A stretch of DNA of 64,000 nt from Zea mays (Eukaryota > Streptophyta > Magnoliopsida > Poales > Poaceae): NCBI RefSeq assembly GCF_902167145.1, contig NC_050098.1, positions 32,482,501-32,546,500 on the forward strand. The letters run 5' to 3'. The notes beneath the pieces are model-generated. The model ran no database searches. It was not told the DNA's origin and was given only the letters and a program-made list of their open reading frames with translations. Within the stretch, counting starts at the first letter, position 1. Each line of letters starts with the position of its first letter. Positions 34,184-44,537 of the stretch are shown here, piece after piece. The translations under genes were made by a program, and so were the position numbers.

Positions 34184-34816
34184 TGTTGGGGGCCTTCGGC
34201 TTACGAAGGTCCTCAAAAACAGGATTTAACAGTATTTCTGGAGTATAATGTGTGAACATGTATCTTCGGACTCAAGTCGGAATCGCAGCGGATCAGAATA
34301 ATACGAAGGTTGATACAGCGCCGAAGGTGTAAGCAGGAAAGCTTTGGCATGGTGGCAAAAAAATGAAACCAACTTAAAGATGAAAAGGCTATTCAGACCT
34401 CGATAGATTACTATAGAATTATTATCAAATGTAAAGGGCATAAATGTAATTTTGTATAGGCTGTGTGCTATGCCTATAAATAGGTGAACAGTACCCCTGT
34501 ACTGTTCACGCTGATTAGGCATTCGCTTTTGCGTCACGCTTGTACTTTCATCTCCTTCAAGTTGAAGGTACATTTGTAATCCAACGTTATTTCTGTTTAT
34601 ACATGATAATAATATATAATTGTCTATGTTGTCCTTTATATTCCTTACGATTCAACCTTCGTTATTGGATGATGTATTTATGAAGGTACGCCCTTCATAA
34701 CCTTCGTCCGAAAACCATTATATCCTGAGGGAAATAATGCTTCGAAGGACGAAGGATTAACATTTTCTATGTTGCTTTGTTCTTAACTCATAGCATTTGA
34801 GAGCAAGTCACCAACA
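34184..34816 (+). repeat. Element F 5' LTR
   Basis: 633 bp, TGTTGGGGGCC to CACCAACA. A TATA box TATAAATA lies at 34475-34482 and starts the R region shortly after. The sequence is rich in CTTCGG/CCGAAG words, as is the interior of the element. Confidence 0.95.
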
Positions 34817-34817
34817 T

Positions 34818-34834
34818 TGGCGCCCACCTCCGGT
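34818..34834 (+). promoter_or_regulatory. Element F primer-binding site (TGGCGCCCACC..)
   Basis: One base after the 5' LTR. TGGCGCC is the usual start of gypsy/Tat primer-binding sites; the exact tRNA is not determined. Confidence 0.7.
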
Positions 34835-34892
34835 GAACTCACTTCCACTCTTTGAGTTTTTTGAACACCTTCGGCGATCATAAACCTTCGCT

Positions 34893-36257
34893 ATGGCGCC
34901 GAAGAAAGCTTCAGCGACTGGGACTGCAGCTCTGCAACCGCTGGACCACAATCAGGAGACAGTCTCTCTTCGGGAAGCACGAAGCCAGAAAAGGAAGGCT
35001 GTCAGCCCGACACCACCCGAGGATGAGATAGATCAAGAAATCAGAGACATGGAGATGCTTCATCAACAGGTGCAGAGGAAGAAAGAAAAGATGGCCAGGC
35101 TAGCTGAACTGCAAAGGCAGATAGACGAAGCCTCTGAAGAAGTTCGTCATCTTGCTCAGAATGAGCAGCACCGAAGGCCTCAGCACCAAGACCTTCATCA
35201 GGAGGGTTTCCTCAACGAAGATGACTGGTATGATAATTTCCATCATGGGAATTTTGTTTTCGATGATGCTTCTCCTCTGTCCGCTGAGTTGCAGGCTACA
35301 CCTTGGCCTCCGTCCTACAAGCCGCCTCAGCTTCCCGTATTCGATGGCCACTCAGACCCGAAGCAGTTTTTGATGAGCTACGAAGCAACAGTATCTTCGT
35401 ATGGTGGCAATGCTGCAGTCATGGCCAAATCTTTTGTTATGGCTGTCAGGAGTGTTGCTCAAACCTGGTATTCCTCCCTTCGACCAGGAACGATTACTTC
35501 ATGGCAGAAGCTGAAGGACTTGTTGTTAACTAGCTTTCAAGGGTTTCAGACGAAGCCGGTCACTGCTCAAGCTCTATTCCAGTGCACCCAGGATCACGAA
35601 GAATACCTTCAGGCGTACGTCCGGAGGTTCTTGCGTTTGAGGGCACAGGCACCAACGGTGCCCAATGAAATTGTCATTGAGGCCATGATCAAGGGGCTTC
35701 GGCCTGGACCGTCAGCTCAGTACTTCGCTAGGAAGCCTCCTCAAACTTTGGAGAAGCTGCTCCAGAAGATGGACGAGTACATTCGGGCCGATAATGATTT
35801 TCGCCAAAGAAGGGAGGAGGCTTTCAGGTTTTCTGAAATGACCAGGGGCTTCGGAGGAAGGTTTTATCCGAGGCACGTTAGATCAATTCATAACTCTACC
35901 CAAAATGATGATCGAGGGAGCCAACAGCAAAGGTCACAGTGTTCCTCACAAGCTTCGGGGCAACAGCAAGGCTCCTTCCGACCACCAGCCCCAAGAGGCA
36001 GAGGCGCCAGGGGCTTCGGCGGAAGATTCGAAGATCAACCAAGAAGAATCTTTTGCTTGTTTTGCGGTGAGAACAAAGGCCATACCACCAGGATGTGCCA
36101 TGTTACCATCCAAAAGCAAAAGGAAATAGCCGAAGCCGCAGCACAACAAGCTCAGCCGAAGCAGGTCATGCATACTGCTTTGTATCATTCGCCTTACATC
36201 CCAGAATATGTGGGCAACCACCCTGCAGTTTCTGTTGCTTCGGCGAGTCAACCCTAA
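34893..36257 (+). CDS. Element F gag (gypsy type, 454 aa)
   Basis: Capsid-nucleocapsid precursor of the element. It starts at the first ATG after the primer-binding site (MAPKKASATG). An N-terminal coiled coil (about 45-95) precedes the retrotransposon gag core (about 145-300, with AQTWYSSLRPGTITSWQKLK). A Gln/Gly/Arg-rich linker leads to a zinc knuckle starting at Cys388, reading CLFCGENKGHTTRMC. Its spacing is C-2-C-5-H-4-C, one residue longer than the standard knuckle. The frame is fully open with no stop or shift and ends at TAA 36255-36257. No protease follows, so processing would have to come from another element. Open for 454 codons in a young insertion, it may still be functional. Confidence 0.9.
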   Translation: MAPKKASATGTAALQPLDHNQETVSLREARSQKRKAVSPTPPEDEIDQEIRDMEMLHQQVQRKKEKMARLAELQRQIDEASEEVRHLAQNEQHRRPQHQDLHQEGFLNEDDWYDNFHHGNFVFDDASPLSAELQATPWPPSYKPPQLPVFDGHSDPKQFLMSYEATVSSYGGNAAVMAKSFVMAVRSVAQTWYSSLRPGTITSWQKLKDLLLTSFQGFQTKPVTAQALFQCTQDHEEYLQAYVRRFLRLRAQAPTVPNEIVIEAMIKGLRPGPSAQYFARKPPQTLEKLLQKMDEYIRADNDFRQRREEAFRFSEMTRGFGGRFYPRHVRSIHNSTQNDDRGSQQQRSQCSSQASGQQQGSFRPPAPRGRGARGFGGRFEDQPRRIFCLFCGENKGHTTRMCHVTIQKQKEIAEAAAQQAQPKQVMHTALYHSPYIPEYVGNHPAVSVASASQP

Positions 36258-37368
36258 GCTTCCTGGCAACAGCCTCCGCCTCCACCTCCGCTGCAACAAG
36301 GCCAGCAGCCAGAAGGGAGCCAGTATGCTCCACACCAAAGGGACTTCAGAGAGCAGTCCGAAGCTCGTACAGTCAACAACACTGTGCCAGAGTCAAAGCA
36401 CATCTATTAACAAATATCCTACCTTAATAGCAGTCTTTCTTATTCAGTCTTATTTTCTGTGTAATAAAGAACATTGTTTAGATTTCATGTAAATAGTTTC
36501 GTTGTTTGCCACAAGGAAAATATATTTTCTTCACAGGCCTAAGTTGTTGAAGTTTAAAGATTTGTGATAACAAAGAGAACCTTCAAATCATCGAAAATTC
36601 TTCGAAGCAACAAAAAGTCGTTCTAAGGAGCGCAGAGTAAGTTTGCCAAAGCCACAAAAAGCCGCTCCAGAAGGAGTGCAGAGTAAGTTTTCTGCTCCAA
36701 AGTCGTTCCAAAGAGAATGCAGAGCATACAGCGAAAAGTCAACGCTGATACCGCCTAAGTAAAAGGCGAAGCGCGAAAAGTCAACGTGAATACCGCTGAA
36801 AGTAAAAGGCGAAGAAGCTCCTAAGGGAGGCTTACAGCAAAAAATAAACGCTGATTCCGCTGAAGTAAAAGGCGAAGAAGCTCCTAAGGGAGGCTTATAA
36901 AAGATTGTGTTTTATTGCAGGGATGCGTATGTATCTTCGGAATAAACATCACCTCACATAACATAACATCATCGCATCATTTTGCATAGCATAAGCATCA
37001 TACATCATGTTGCATATGGCACAAGAGGTGGATACAATATCGATCTATAGAGGAACGTTTTGAAAAAAAGGGAAGAATCATGATGTCACAAGGAGACACA
37101 TTATTAATCTTCGGAAGTGTAGCTTCAGAAAATATCTTCATGAAGCCTGGATATTATTCATCAAAACACTGGATATTGTTGTGACAAAGAAAGATTCTTC
37201 TTCACGAAGCATGAAAAGAAGGGAAGGTGTTTTTTCGTCAAAGACTCAAAAACGGTACGTGTAAAATTTCATGCATCGTAAAGAATTGAACAGCAAAAAC
37301 AGGTATATTACATTCAGGGTTACAAAATGTTACAATATTTTACATTTCAGAAGTTTTTACAATAATAC
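36258..37368. other. Element F untranslated region between gag and the antisense gene
   Basis: No pol remnant could be found here, not even a fragment. It includes the degenerate repeat block at 36615-36905 and AT-rich sequence. It probably contains the 3' UTRs of both converging transcripts: gag from the left and the antisense gene from the right. Confidence 0.6.
36615..36905 (+). repeat. Short degenerate tandem repeats
   Basis: Unit one is GCTCCAGAAGGAGTGCAGAG-like and occurs three times at 36620-36725. Unit two is a block of about 50-60 bp built on CAACGCTGATACCGC followed by AAGTAAAAGGCGAAG, at about 36738, 36789 and 36848. The last two copies also share GAAGCTCCTAAGGGAGGCTTA. Confidence 0.7.
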
Positions 37369-40300
37369 TTAATCTTCTCTCAAAACGACTTCTGCAGCCT
37401 CGTTTAGGAGCCGATTAACAACTTCATCCATGATAGCTTCAGCCATCTCTTTAATTTCGTCGTCTCCTTTCGGGGGAGGCCCCGAAGACGCTTTGGTAGG
37501 ATCTGAAGGAGGACAGGATACGGCTACATTGCTATTACAAATTGCGAACGAAGTTTAAAATCGAAAATTAAAACGCAATAAAACCATCAGTTGATACCTA
37601 TTTGCCCTTCGGGCTCTGCGCTTTTTTCAGCAGCCTCAGCCACTTCTCTAGCATCATGAATGCCCTTTTCACTTTTTCGAATAATTTCTCCAGCCATTTC
37701 TCGGCCACCATTATCCCAGATATCAGTGAAAAATTTTCCACCAACCATGCTAGCTTCCGCCGAAGGATCTCTTGCATCTTCAAAGGACAAAGCAGCTTCG
37801 GATTGTGCTAAAATTTTTACATGTTCGCAGCCCTCTTTCTCTAAAATGGTGGCAACTCCTCTGGCACCCGAGAAAGCACATATATCTCCACGGCTATTTA
37901 AAATTTCTTCGAAGGCCTCAGCTTCGTGGTCGATCCATTCGATGGGACCTTCGGGATTGCCTCTTGTGAAGTTTTCTTTGCTTGAGAATGCGCCGACTCT
38001 GGCGAAGCTAGCTTTTAACTTCTTAACACACTCTATAGATTTGTTATAGCATCTCTTCTTGGACGAACGAAGCTCTTCAACAGTTCCTTCTAAGTGATCT
38101 GCCCATTGGTCGCTGAGTTCTCGCTTCGTTTCTTCAAGAATGCGTTCTTCCTTGGCTCTGGCCAGTTGTTTCCAAAGATCTTCAATCTCGCGCTTCTGAG
38201 CCTCAGCTTGACCTTTAAAAGCAGCTTCGTCTTCCTTTATTTTATTTATCAATGAATGTAATATTTTATCTTTTTCAAGACCTTCGTTCCTCAGTTCAAT
38301 TACTTCGGAACGAAGGTTGCTCAGGGCTATAGCGCACCCTTCGTCTTCAGCATCTTTCTGTGCCCTGAGGGCATTGCTAAGTATCAGGCCCTGCAAAAGA
38401 GAAATATGTGTGCGTCAATAGATTTAAGTAAATGAAAAATTTTGGTCACAACAAAAAATACAAAGATCCCATCTGTTGCACCTTTAAGCTATTATATGCC
38501 AGGCTGTCGGCCAGATCGTTCTTCGACAGCACCGAGAGCTCGTCTTCTAGTGTTGGGAATCCGAAGCTTTTGCTCATCTCCCGACAGACAGAAATCTCCT
38601 TGCTGTCAGGGAGACAATACAAAAAGTCTTCTTCTCCACTGCCATTGAATATTAACGCCCCCTTTGGATACTTCAGTTTTTGGGCGTAGCGCTGGGCCTC
38701 TTGCTCTTCTTTTTCTGATAGTTTTTTCCCCGGAGCATGACGAACAATATAATCACGGACTTTGGAGGATGCTTCGGGGGCAATGACACCGATTTTTTCA
38801 ACAAAAGTTGGCTCTATTGTTTTTTCTTCCTCAGTTTCCAAGGATTTTATCTTCGCGGGCTCTGAGGACCCAGCTTCGGCTTCAGTTTCTTGCTCTGGAG
38901 CTTTAGTATCAGAAATTTCAGTTTTCGCTTCGGGAATGGCAGTAGTCTTCTTCGGAGGTGTGCTTGAAGATTTAATTGTTTCCAGTACATCTAGCACATT
39001 TGCCATTCTCTTCCTTTTCGGAGTCACTGCTGGCACTTTTTGATTTTTTACTGTCTCAATATTTGCTGCAGGACTCAAAACTTCTGATATTTTTTCTGCA
39101 TTTGGTTTTTTCACCTCTTCCATTTTTTCTGTGGATGGCGCTTCGGCCATCTCTTTGGTTTCTGGTAGCAAAATCTTCGGTTCTTTCAATTCTATCTTTG
39201 TTGGCGCTTCGGCCATTTCTGCAACTTCTGGCAGCAAGGTTGATTTGATTGACTTTTTAGCCTCGGTGGCCGAAGAAATTTCTCCGGTGAACTCGGGCAC
39301 CGAAGCTGGTTCAATATAGCGCGGCCGATGTGTGAGGACCTTTATCCTTTTTCTTTTCGGTTCTGGCTCGCTAGGAGCAGTTGCAGCTTCTTCTTTTGCA
39401 GAGGTTGTGTTTTTTCTCTTCTGCCCTCGAATGGGGTAACGATAATCAGGGTAGATAAACCCGATTGCATCAAATACCCGATTCAGCCTCTTCTTTTTTC
39501 GGCCTCCGAAGGCTGCTGACAGTGCAGTATCTTCGGCCTTTGAGTAAGCCCCAAGCAGTTCATCACTTAAATTTTCAATGCTTTTTAACCAGTCATCATC
39601 TGGTTCAACGAATTTATCTCCGAACTTAAAAGTGTACTTCAGCCTGATAAGTCCACCTTTGTCGGTCTCTTTTATGGTTTCTTGCGACATTTCCCATTTC
39701 TCCGCGAGCGGCCATACCCTGAAGGCAATATGCTCTTGTACTAAATCTCTAGTTCCAATAAAAGAACAGATAACGCCGAAGGCTCTCTGGCATTCTTTGG
39801 CAGCTTCATTCATTTCAACCTTCGGCCTCCGAAGGCCGAAGCTTTGCCAAATAGGGCGCATAATTATACCTTTGATATCTTCTCGTACTGTCAGGTCATT
39901 CTTCACATAAAACCATTCTGTCATCCAGTCGTCGGGCCACCTCTTCCGAAAGGTTGGCACGGGGCAGCTCGACCCGGATCGAGAAACGAAACTGTAGCAG
40001 CCAAAATTATTATGGTACTGTTCTTTACCCCAAGGTTTTGTTTCGTATGATAATTCGTGTATATTGCAGAAACTTTTTGCATCAGGCTTCAGACCTTGGC
40101 TTCTCACGGCCCACACGAAGATATTCAGCCTTATGATTGCCTCAGGGGTAAGTTGGTGAAGATAGACTTCGAATATTTTCAGCACCTCTACAACAAACTC
40201 GCTCAGGGGAAATCGTAGTCCAGCTTTCAAAAAGCTTCGGTACACTACGACTTCATTCTCTTCAGGGTGTGGACAAGTTTTTTCCCCTTCGTCGGCCCTC

Positions 40301-40671
40301 ACAATGGACAAATCCCGGAAATACCTTCCTCTCATGTTAACAAGATGCTTTTCTTTGATAATTGATTTGCCGAAAACCGCATGGCTTGGTCGCCAAGGGC
40401 GATCTTCGGAATCTTCACCACCACTGTCCACATCATAACTGTCGCTGTCACCAGTATCTTCAGACAAACCTTCCAGAATCTCATTGGTGATTTTTCTGTA
40501 TTCGTCCACATCATAACTGTCGCTGTCACCAGTATCTTCAGACAAACCTTCCAGAATCTCATTGGTGATTTTTTCTGTATTCGTCTTCGACATCGCTATA
40601 AGAAACCCCAAGTTCTTCTCTTCGTCGAGACTCAGCTTCATCTCAGCAGCAGCTTTTTTCTCTTCAGACAT
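37369..40671 (-). CDS. Element F antisense gene, three exons, 1045 aa, Transposase_28-like domain
   Basis: Exons on the minus strand: 40671-38482, 38390-37598 and 37523-37369. Introns of 91 and 74 bp have GT..AG ends, and the phases (0 and 1) join one open frame of 3138 bases. Residues about 133-330 match the 'putative gypsy type transposon' domain (Pfam PF04195), with AGLRFPLSEFVVEVL, LHQLTPEAIIRLNIF and VWAVRSQGLKP. An acidic N-terminus with a duplicated 26-residue unit precedes it. A long charged Glu/Lys/Pro region and a coiled coil (about 730-850) follow. The function is unknown. It resembles the antisense gene described in Grande elements. No stop or shift was found. A minus-strand TATA box lies 143 bases upstream. 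Confidence 0.85.
40424..40579 (-). repeat. 78-bp in-frame tandem duplication in the antisense gene
   Basis: The same 78 bases occur twice head to tail (CATCATAACT at 40431 and again at 40509). They encode two copies of ITNEILEGLSEDTGDSDSYD plus linker, so 26 residues were added without breaking the frame. The copies are practically identical, hence recent. Confidence 0.92.
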
Positions 40672-40813
40672 CTTCGGAAACGCTAAAAAACTGTTTTCAA
40701 AGCCGAAGCTTTAAAACTAAACGCTCAGCAAATTTTAGTGCGCAAGAGCTAAAAATTGAGTGAGCGGGAGCAGATGGCAAGAGAGCGTGCCAAATGAGTT
40801 TGCGGCATGACTG

Positions 40814-40821
40814 TATTTATA
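40814..40821 (-). promoter_or_regulatory. Minus-strand TATA box for the antisense gene
   Basis: TATAAATA on the minus strand, 143 bases before the antisense ATG at 40671 and outside the LTR (which starts at 40978). Position and sequence fit a core promoter with a leader of about 110 bases. Confidence 0.65.
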
Positions 40822-40977
40822 CGCCCAATGCGTTGAAAATTGAAAGGCTCCACTTGTCAGAGAATGTTGCTATTCTAGCAAAGGGAAGGTGTTTTTTCGG
40901 ACCTTCGGCGTAAAGCCTTCGTCCATGTCGCAATCTAAATTTATTATTTTAAACAAATTAATATTGCGAGGGGCTAC

Positions 40978-41610
40978 TGTTGGGGGCCTTCGGCTTACGA
41001 AGGTCCTCAAAAACAGGATTTAACAGTATTTCTGGAGTATAATGTGTGAACAGGTATCTTCGGACTCAAGTCGGAATCGCAGCGGATCAGAATAATACGA
41101 AGGTTGATACAGCGCCGAAGGTGTAAGCAGGAAAGCTTCGGCATGGTGGCAAAAAAATGAAACCGACTTAAAGATGAAAAGGCTATTCAGACCTCGATAG
41201 ATTACTATAGAATTATTATCAAATGTAAAGGGCATAAATGTAATTTTGTATAGGCTGTGTGCTATGCCTATAAATAGGTGAACAGTACCCCTGTACTGTT
41301 CACGCTGATTAGGCATTCGCTTTTGCGTCACGCTTGTACTTTCATCTCCTTCAAGTTGAAGGTACATTTGTAATCCAACGTTATTTCTGTTTATACATGA
41401 TAATAATATATAATTGTCTATGTTGTCCTTTATATTCCTTACGATTCAACCTTCGTTATTGGATGATGTATTTATGAAGGTACGCCCTTCATAACCTTCG
41501 TCCGAAAACCATTATATCCTGAGGGAAATAATGCTTCGAAGGACGAAGGATTAACATTTTCTATGTTGCCTTGTTCTTAACTCATAGCATTTGAGAGCAA
41601 GTCACCAACA
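40978..41610 (+). repeat. Element F 3' LTR
   Basis: 633 bp, four mismatches to the 5' LTR by eye. Preceded by a short purine tract (GCGAGGGG at about 40966-40973). The TATA box TATAAATA is at 41269-41276. Confidence 0.95.
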
Positions 41611-42258
41611 GTAGGGATTTCAGAGAAACCATATAGAATTTTCATATGAATTAGTTTATTTAAAAAAACACAGAAAACGGGAAAAATCTCGTATTCTAAA
41701 GGGGTAGGGTCTGTCTGCGCCGATTGTCATGTGGGATCTCGTTATTTAGAAGAGCATTATTTGCTAAACCTAATGAAAATGTCTAAGAAAAGATATAGTT
41801 TCTACTAATAACGACACCAAAAGTATAACCAAACTAGTGTGTGACCCAATTCAATAAAAAAACCAAGGTGGTGTGTAGAGATGACATGACACTTTAGTCC
41901 CATATCGTCCATCTAGATAGCAGTACGTGTGAGTGTTCCATACTTTTCATATTAGACAAATAAAGGGCTATGTAGACAGCCACACGCGCGCTCGCTCGCA
42001 TTTTGCGTTTTTCGTATTATTTATTGCGTGACTTGTGACAATGCGTGAACGCGTCGTGAAGTGACGTGTTCTAAACTGGTTTAATTTTTGTCTTTTATTT
42101 ATTTGGTTATCAAATATCACACCTAGACTATCACGTCAACCAGGAATAACGGGCACACACACTACGTGCGAGATCTCTAGGCGGTTGCACGTAGCGATAT
42201 TCCAGTGGGCGGTTCCTGGAATTTAGCAGATCAAATCAAGGGGTTGCGGCGGCCCGTC
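41611..42258. other. Upstream region of B3-like copy 1
   Basis: AT-rich spacer without a gene up to about 42050. From there begins the segment that is duplicated at 43866, including a conserved GTGACGTGTTCTAAAC start and a conserved TTTGGTTATCAAATATCACA stretch. The promoter of the B3-like gene lies at its right end. Confidence 0.5.
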
Positions 42259-42264
42259 TATAAA
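42259..42264 (+). promoter_or_regulatory. TATA box of B3-like copy 1
   Basis: TATAAA inside CCCGTCTATAAAGGGCAGACG, conserved in copy 2 at 44068-44073. A leader of about 230 bases follows, ending in a donor-like site near 42515 (CAGTGAGT; GGTAAGT in copy 2). Confidence 0.65.
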
Positions 42265-42860
42265 GGGCAGACGTCCTTCAGTCGGAGGACATATGCAAAT
42301 AGCAACCGACTCGTCCTCTTCTTCTCAATTCTCTGCGCCGTTGCTTCACTGCTCTGCCGTCCCTTCGTCTCCCGTGCAGCAGATCAAGGGAGAGCGGTGG
42401 CTCTGAACCACCGCCGGCGTTTCCATGACCTGCACGGGTGCGGCGAATCAGGTTTCTGGGAAGTGCTTCGTGTACGTCCGCTCGAGTTCCTCTATAAAAC
42501 TCGTGGAAATCACAGTGAGTAAATCTGCAGTTTCAGTTTGTTGCAATGACGGTAGATCTGAATTTTCGTTTTATGCTGCATTATCAAATTAATCTTAAAC
42601 CTGTTAATTTTCCAACATGGGATGGGAGCGGGGACGCGAAACAGATAGCGAGGAAAGCTGGGTTGTTGAGACTCTGTCGCAGGCCAGGCCAGGCCAGCAA
42701 TGCTGATTTGAGTGTTTTGGATAAACATGTAGCCACTATCCCACCGAACTCGAACAACCTTTTTCTTCCATATAACTTCACACCAATTTAACTGTGGTGC
42801 CCTTTCTTTGAAAACCACAAACTCCAGATAGCAGATTGATTGCAACGCTTCGCTTCGCTG

Positions 42861-43871
42861 ATGGTGGATAGCCGCAGAAGCGCACGCGCAAGGGACGACA
42901 GCGCAAGGCTCGACGCAACGACGCAGGAGGTGCACTTCCTTCCGTTCAACTTCAACCCCGTCGACAAGTGCATGGCGCTCACCGCCTACATCGACGACGA
43001 CAGGTGTCACCGCGTCAGCAACAAGAGCGCTCCAAAGCAGATCATGACCCTGCGCAAGTGCCAAGAGGATGTCACGAACAAGGTGGACGCCACCATCGAC
43101 AAGCATGCTGAGCGAGGCCTCGCCGTCGCCAGACAGGTGGGTGTTCAGATCGATCTTGAACACGCATGCATGCATGACACTTGTCACGGTACATTAATTA
43201 TAGGAAGTGTCGGAGAAGCGCAGCAAGGACGATGACACCGGCTATCCGTGGCAGTTCGTCGCTTTGCCCCTGCTGCCCCTTCTCGACTCGCCGCCTATGG
43301 AGGACAATGACGGAAGCGCATAGGCGTGGCCTGACGTGGCGACTTCTAGCAAGAAGAAGAAGGAAGAGAGACGAAATAGCGGTGACACCAATAGGTCACG
43401 GAATCGGGTCCCTGGCAGCATCACCGACGTGCAACACGAGCGCCTTGAGGCACTTGGTGCAACAAAGCCGTCGCGATTCATGATCGGGAAGTCGCTCATG
43501 GCGAGCGACGTGGACCCAAAGCAGGCACACTTGCTCTTCTCGTCGAAGCGCGAGTCGCTGTCACAGGTGACCCACGTCCTCACCTAGAAACGGAGATGGG
43601 ACTCGTCAGGGATAGGGCCGGGTTGCTCGTCACCGCGTTCGACCGCGACGACAGGAGCTACCATCTCACGTGCAAGTACCTCGAGTCTAACTCCGGGTAC
43701 CACTTCATCACCGGATGGAAGGCGTACGTCCAGGACAACAACCTTGGAGCGACCATGTGCGTGGACCTAGGGTAGTTCCGGTCCGGAAGCTACACAACCG
43801 GTACAAACTGCGCGACGAGACGGAGAAGGTCCCCCTCACCGTGGACAGTGGTCACCCCGATCGCGCCGTGA
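42861..43871 (+). pseudogene. B3-domain gene, copy 1, broken
   Basis: Coding exon from ATG 42861 to 43136, a 67-bp GT..AG intron (43137-43203), then exon 2. The second half resembles a plant B3 DNA-binding domain of the small B3 family: MIGKSLMASDVDPKQAHLLF, then LLVTAFDRDDRSYHL and YHFITGWKAYVQDNN. B3 proteins bind DNA in the nucleus. Breaks: TAG at 43321-43323, a frameshift around 43585-43592 and TAG at 43773-43775. The frame closes with TGA at 43869-43871, right at the duplication border. Assignment rests on motif recognition. An alternative is a living gene with different exon limits, but three breaks make that unlikely. Confidence 0.65.
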
Positions 43872-44067
43872 CGTGTTCTAAACGGCAGTTTAATTTTGGC
43901 CTTTTGTTTATTTGGTTATCAAATATCACACCTAGACTGCCACGTCAACCAGGAGTAACGGGCACGCATGCTACGTGCGATATCTCCAGGCAGTTGCACG
44001 TAGAGATATTTCAGGGGGCGGTTCCTGGAATTTAGCAGATCAAATCAAGGGGTTGCGGCGGCCCGTC

Positions 44068-44073
44068 TATAAA
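44068..44073 (+). promoter_or_regulatory. TATA box of B3-like copy 2
   Basis: TATAAA in the same context as in copy 1. The promoter and leader are now separated from the coding exon (63577) by the 18.9-kb insertion of element D. Confidence 0.6.
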
Positions 44074-44537
44074 GGGCAGACGTCCTTCAGTCGGAGGACA
44101 TATGCGAATAGCAACAGACTCGTCCTCTTCTTCTCAATCTCTGTGTCGTCGCTTCACTGCCCTATCGTCCCTTCGTCTACCGTGCAGCAGATCAAGGGAG
44201 AGCGGTGTCTCCGAACCACCGCCGGCATTTCGACGACTTGCACGGGTGTCGGCGAATCGGGTTTCTGGGAAGTGCTTCACGCATGTCCGCTCGAGTTCCT
44301 CTACAAAACTCGTGGAAATCACGGTAAGTAAATCTGTAGTTTTAGTTTGTTGCAATGACGGTAGATCTTGGTTTTTCGTTTTATGCTGCATTATCAAATT
44401 AATCTTAAACCTGTTAATTTTCCAACATGGGATGGGAGCGGGGACGCGAAACAGATAGCAAGGGAAAGCTAGGTTGTTGAGACTCTGTCGCAGGCCAGGC
44501 CATGCCAGCAACGCCGATTTGAATGTTTTGGATAAAC

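Larger units (their letters stand above)
34184..41610 (+). mobile_element. Element F: Grande-like non-autonomous gypsy retrotransposon, TSD GTAGG
   Basis: 7427-bp element with two 633-bp LTRs (TGTTGGGGG..ACCAACA), flanked by GTAGG at 34179-34183 and 41611-41615. It has a primer-binding site, an intact gag on the plus strand, a repeat-rich untranslated region, and an intact three-exon gene on the minus strand before the 3' LTR. There is no protease, RT, RNase H or integrase. The LTR length and the antisense gene near the 3' end recall the Grande family (Tat lineage), where an antisense gene is known; the name is my inference from memory. I count four LTR mismatches by eye (about 0.6%), so the insertion is recent. 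Confidence 0.92.
42055..44537 (+). repeat. Tandem duplication of a unit of about 1.8 kb (copy 1, and copy 2 left part)
   Basis: Copy 1 runs from about 42055 to 43865. Copy 2 starts at about 43866 and continues to 44537, where element D is inserted, then resumes at 63438. Shared order: GTGACGTGTTCTAAAC, promoter with TATAAAGGGCAG, leader, donor site, then the coding exon. The copies differ by many substitutions, so the duplication is older than D. Confidence 0.9.

Noticed and set aside
34226..34573. 115-codon minus-strand frame, repeated at 41020-41367
   Set aside because: It lies in the LTR of element F and is duplicated only because the LTR is. No domain is recognisable.
38762..39319. Plus-strand frames opposite the antisense gene of element F
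   Set aside because: Complementary-strand shadows of the charged Glu/Lys/Pro region; the minus-strand frame is longer, spliced and carries a known domain.
42205..42522. Frame of 105 codons with a similar 118-codon frame at 43975-44331
   Set aside because: It starts upstream of the TATA box and is conserved only because the whole unit is duplicated. The part after the TATA box looks like a leader with a donor site.
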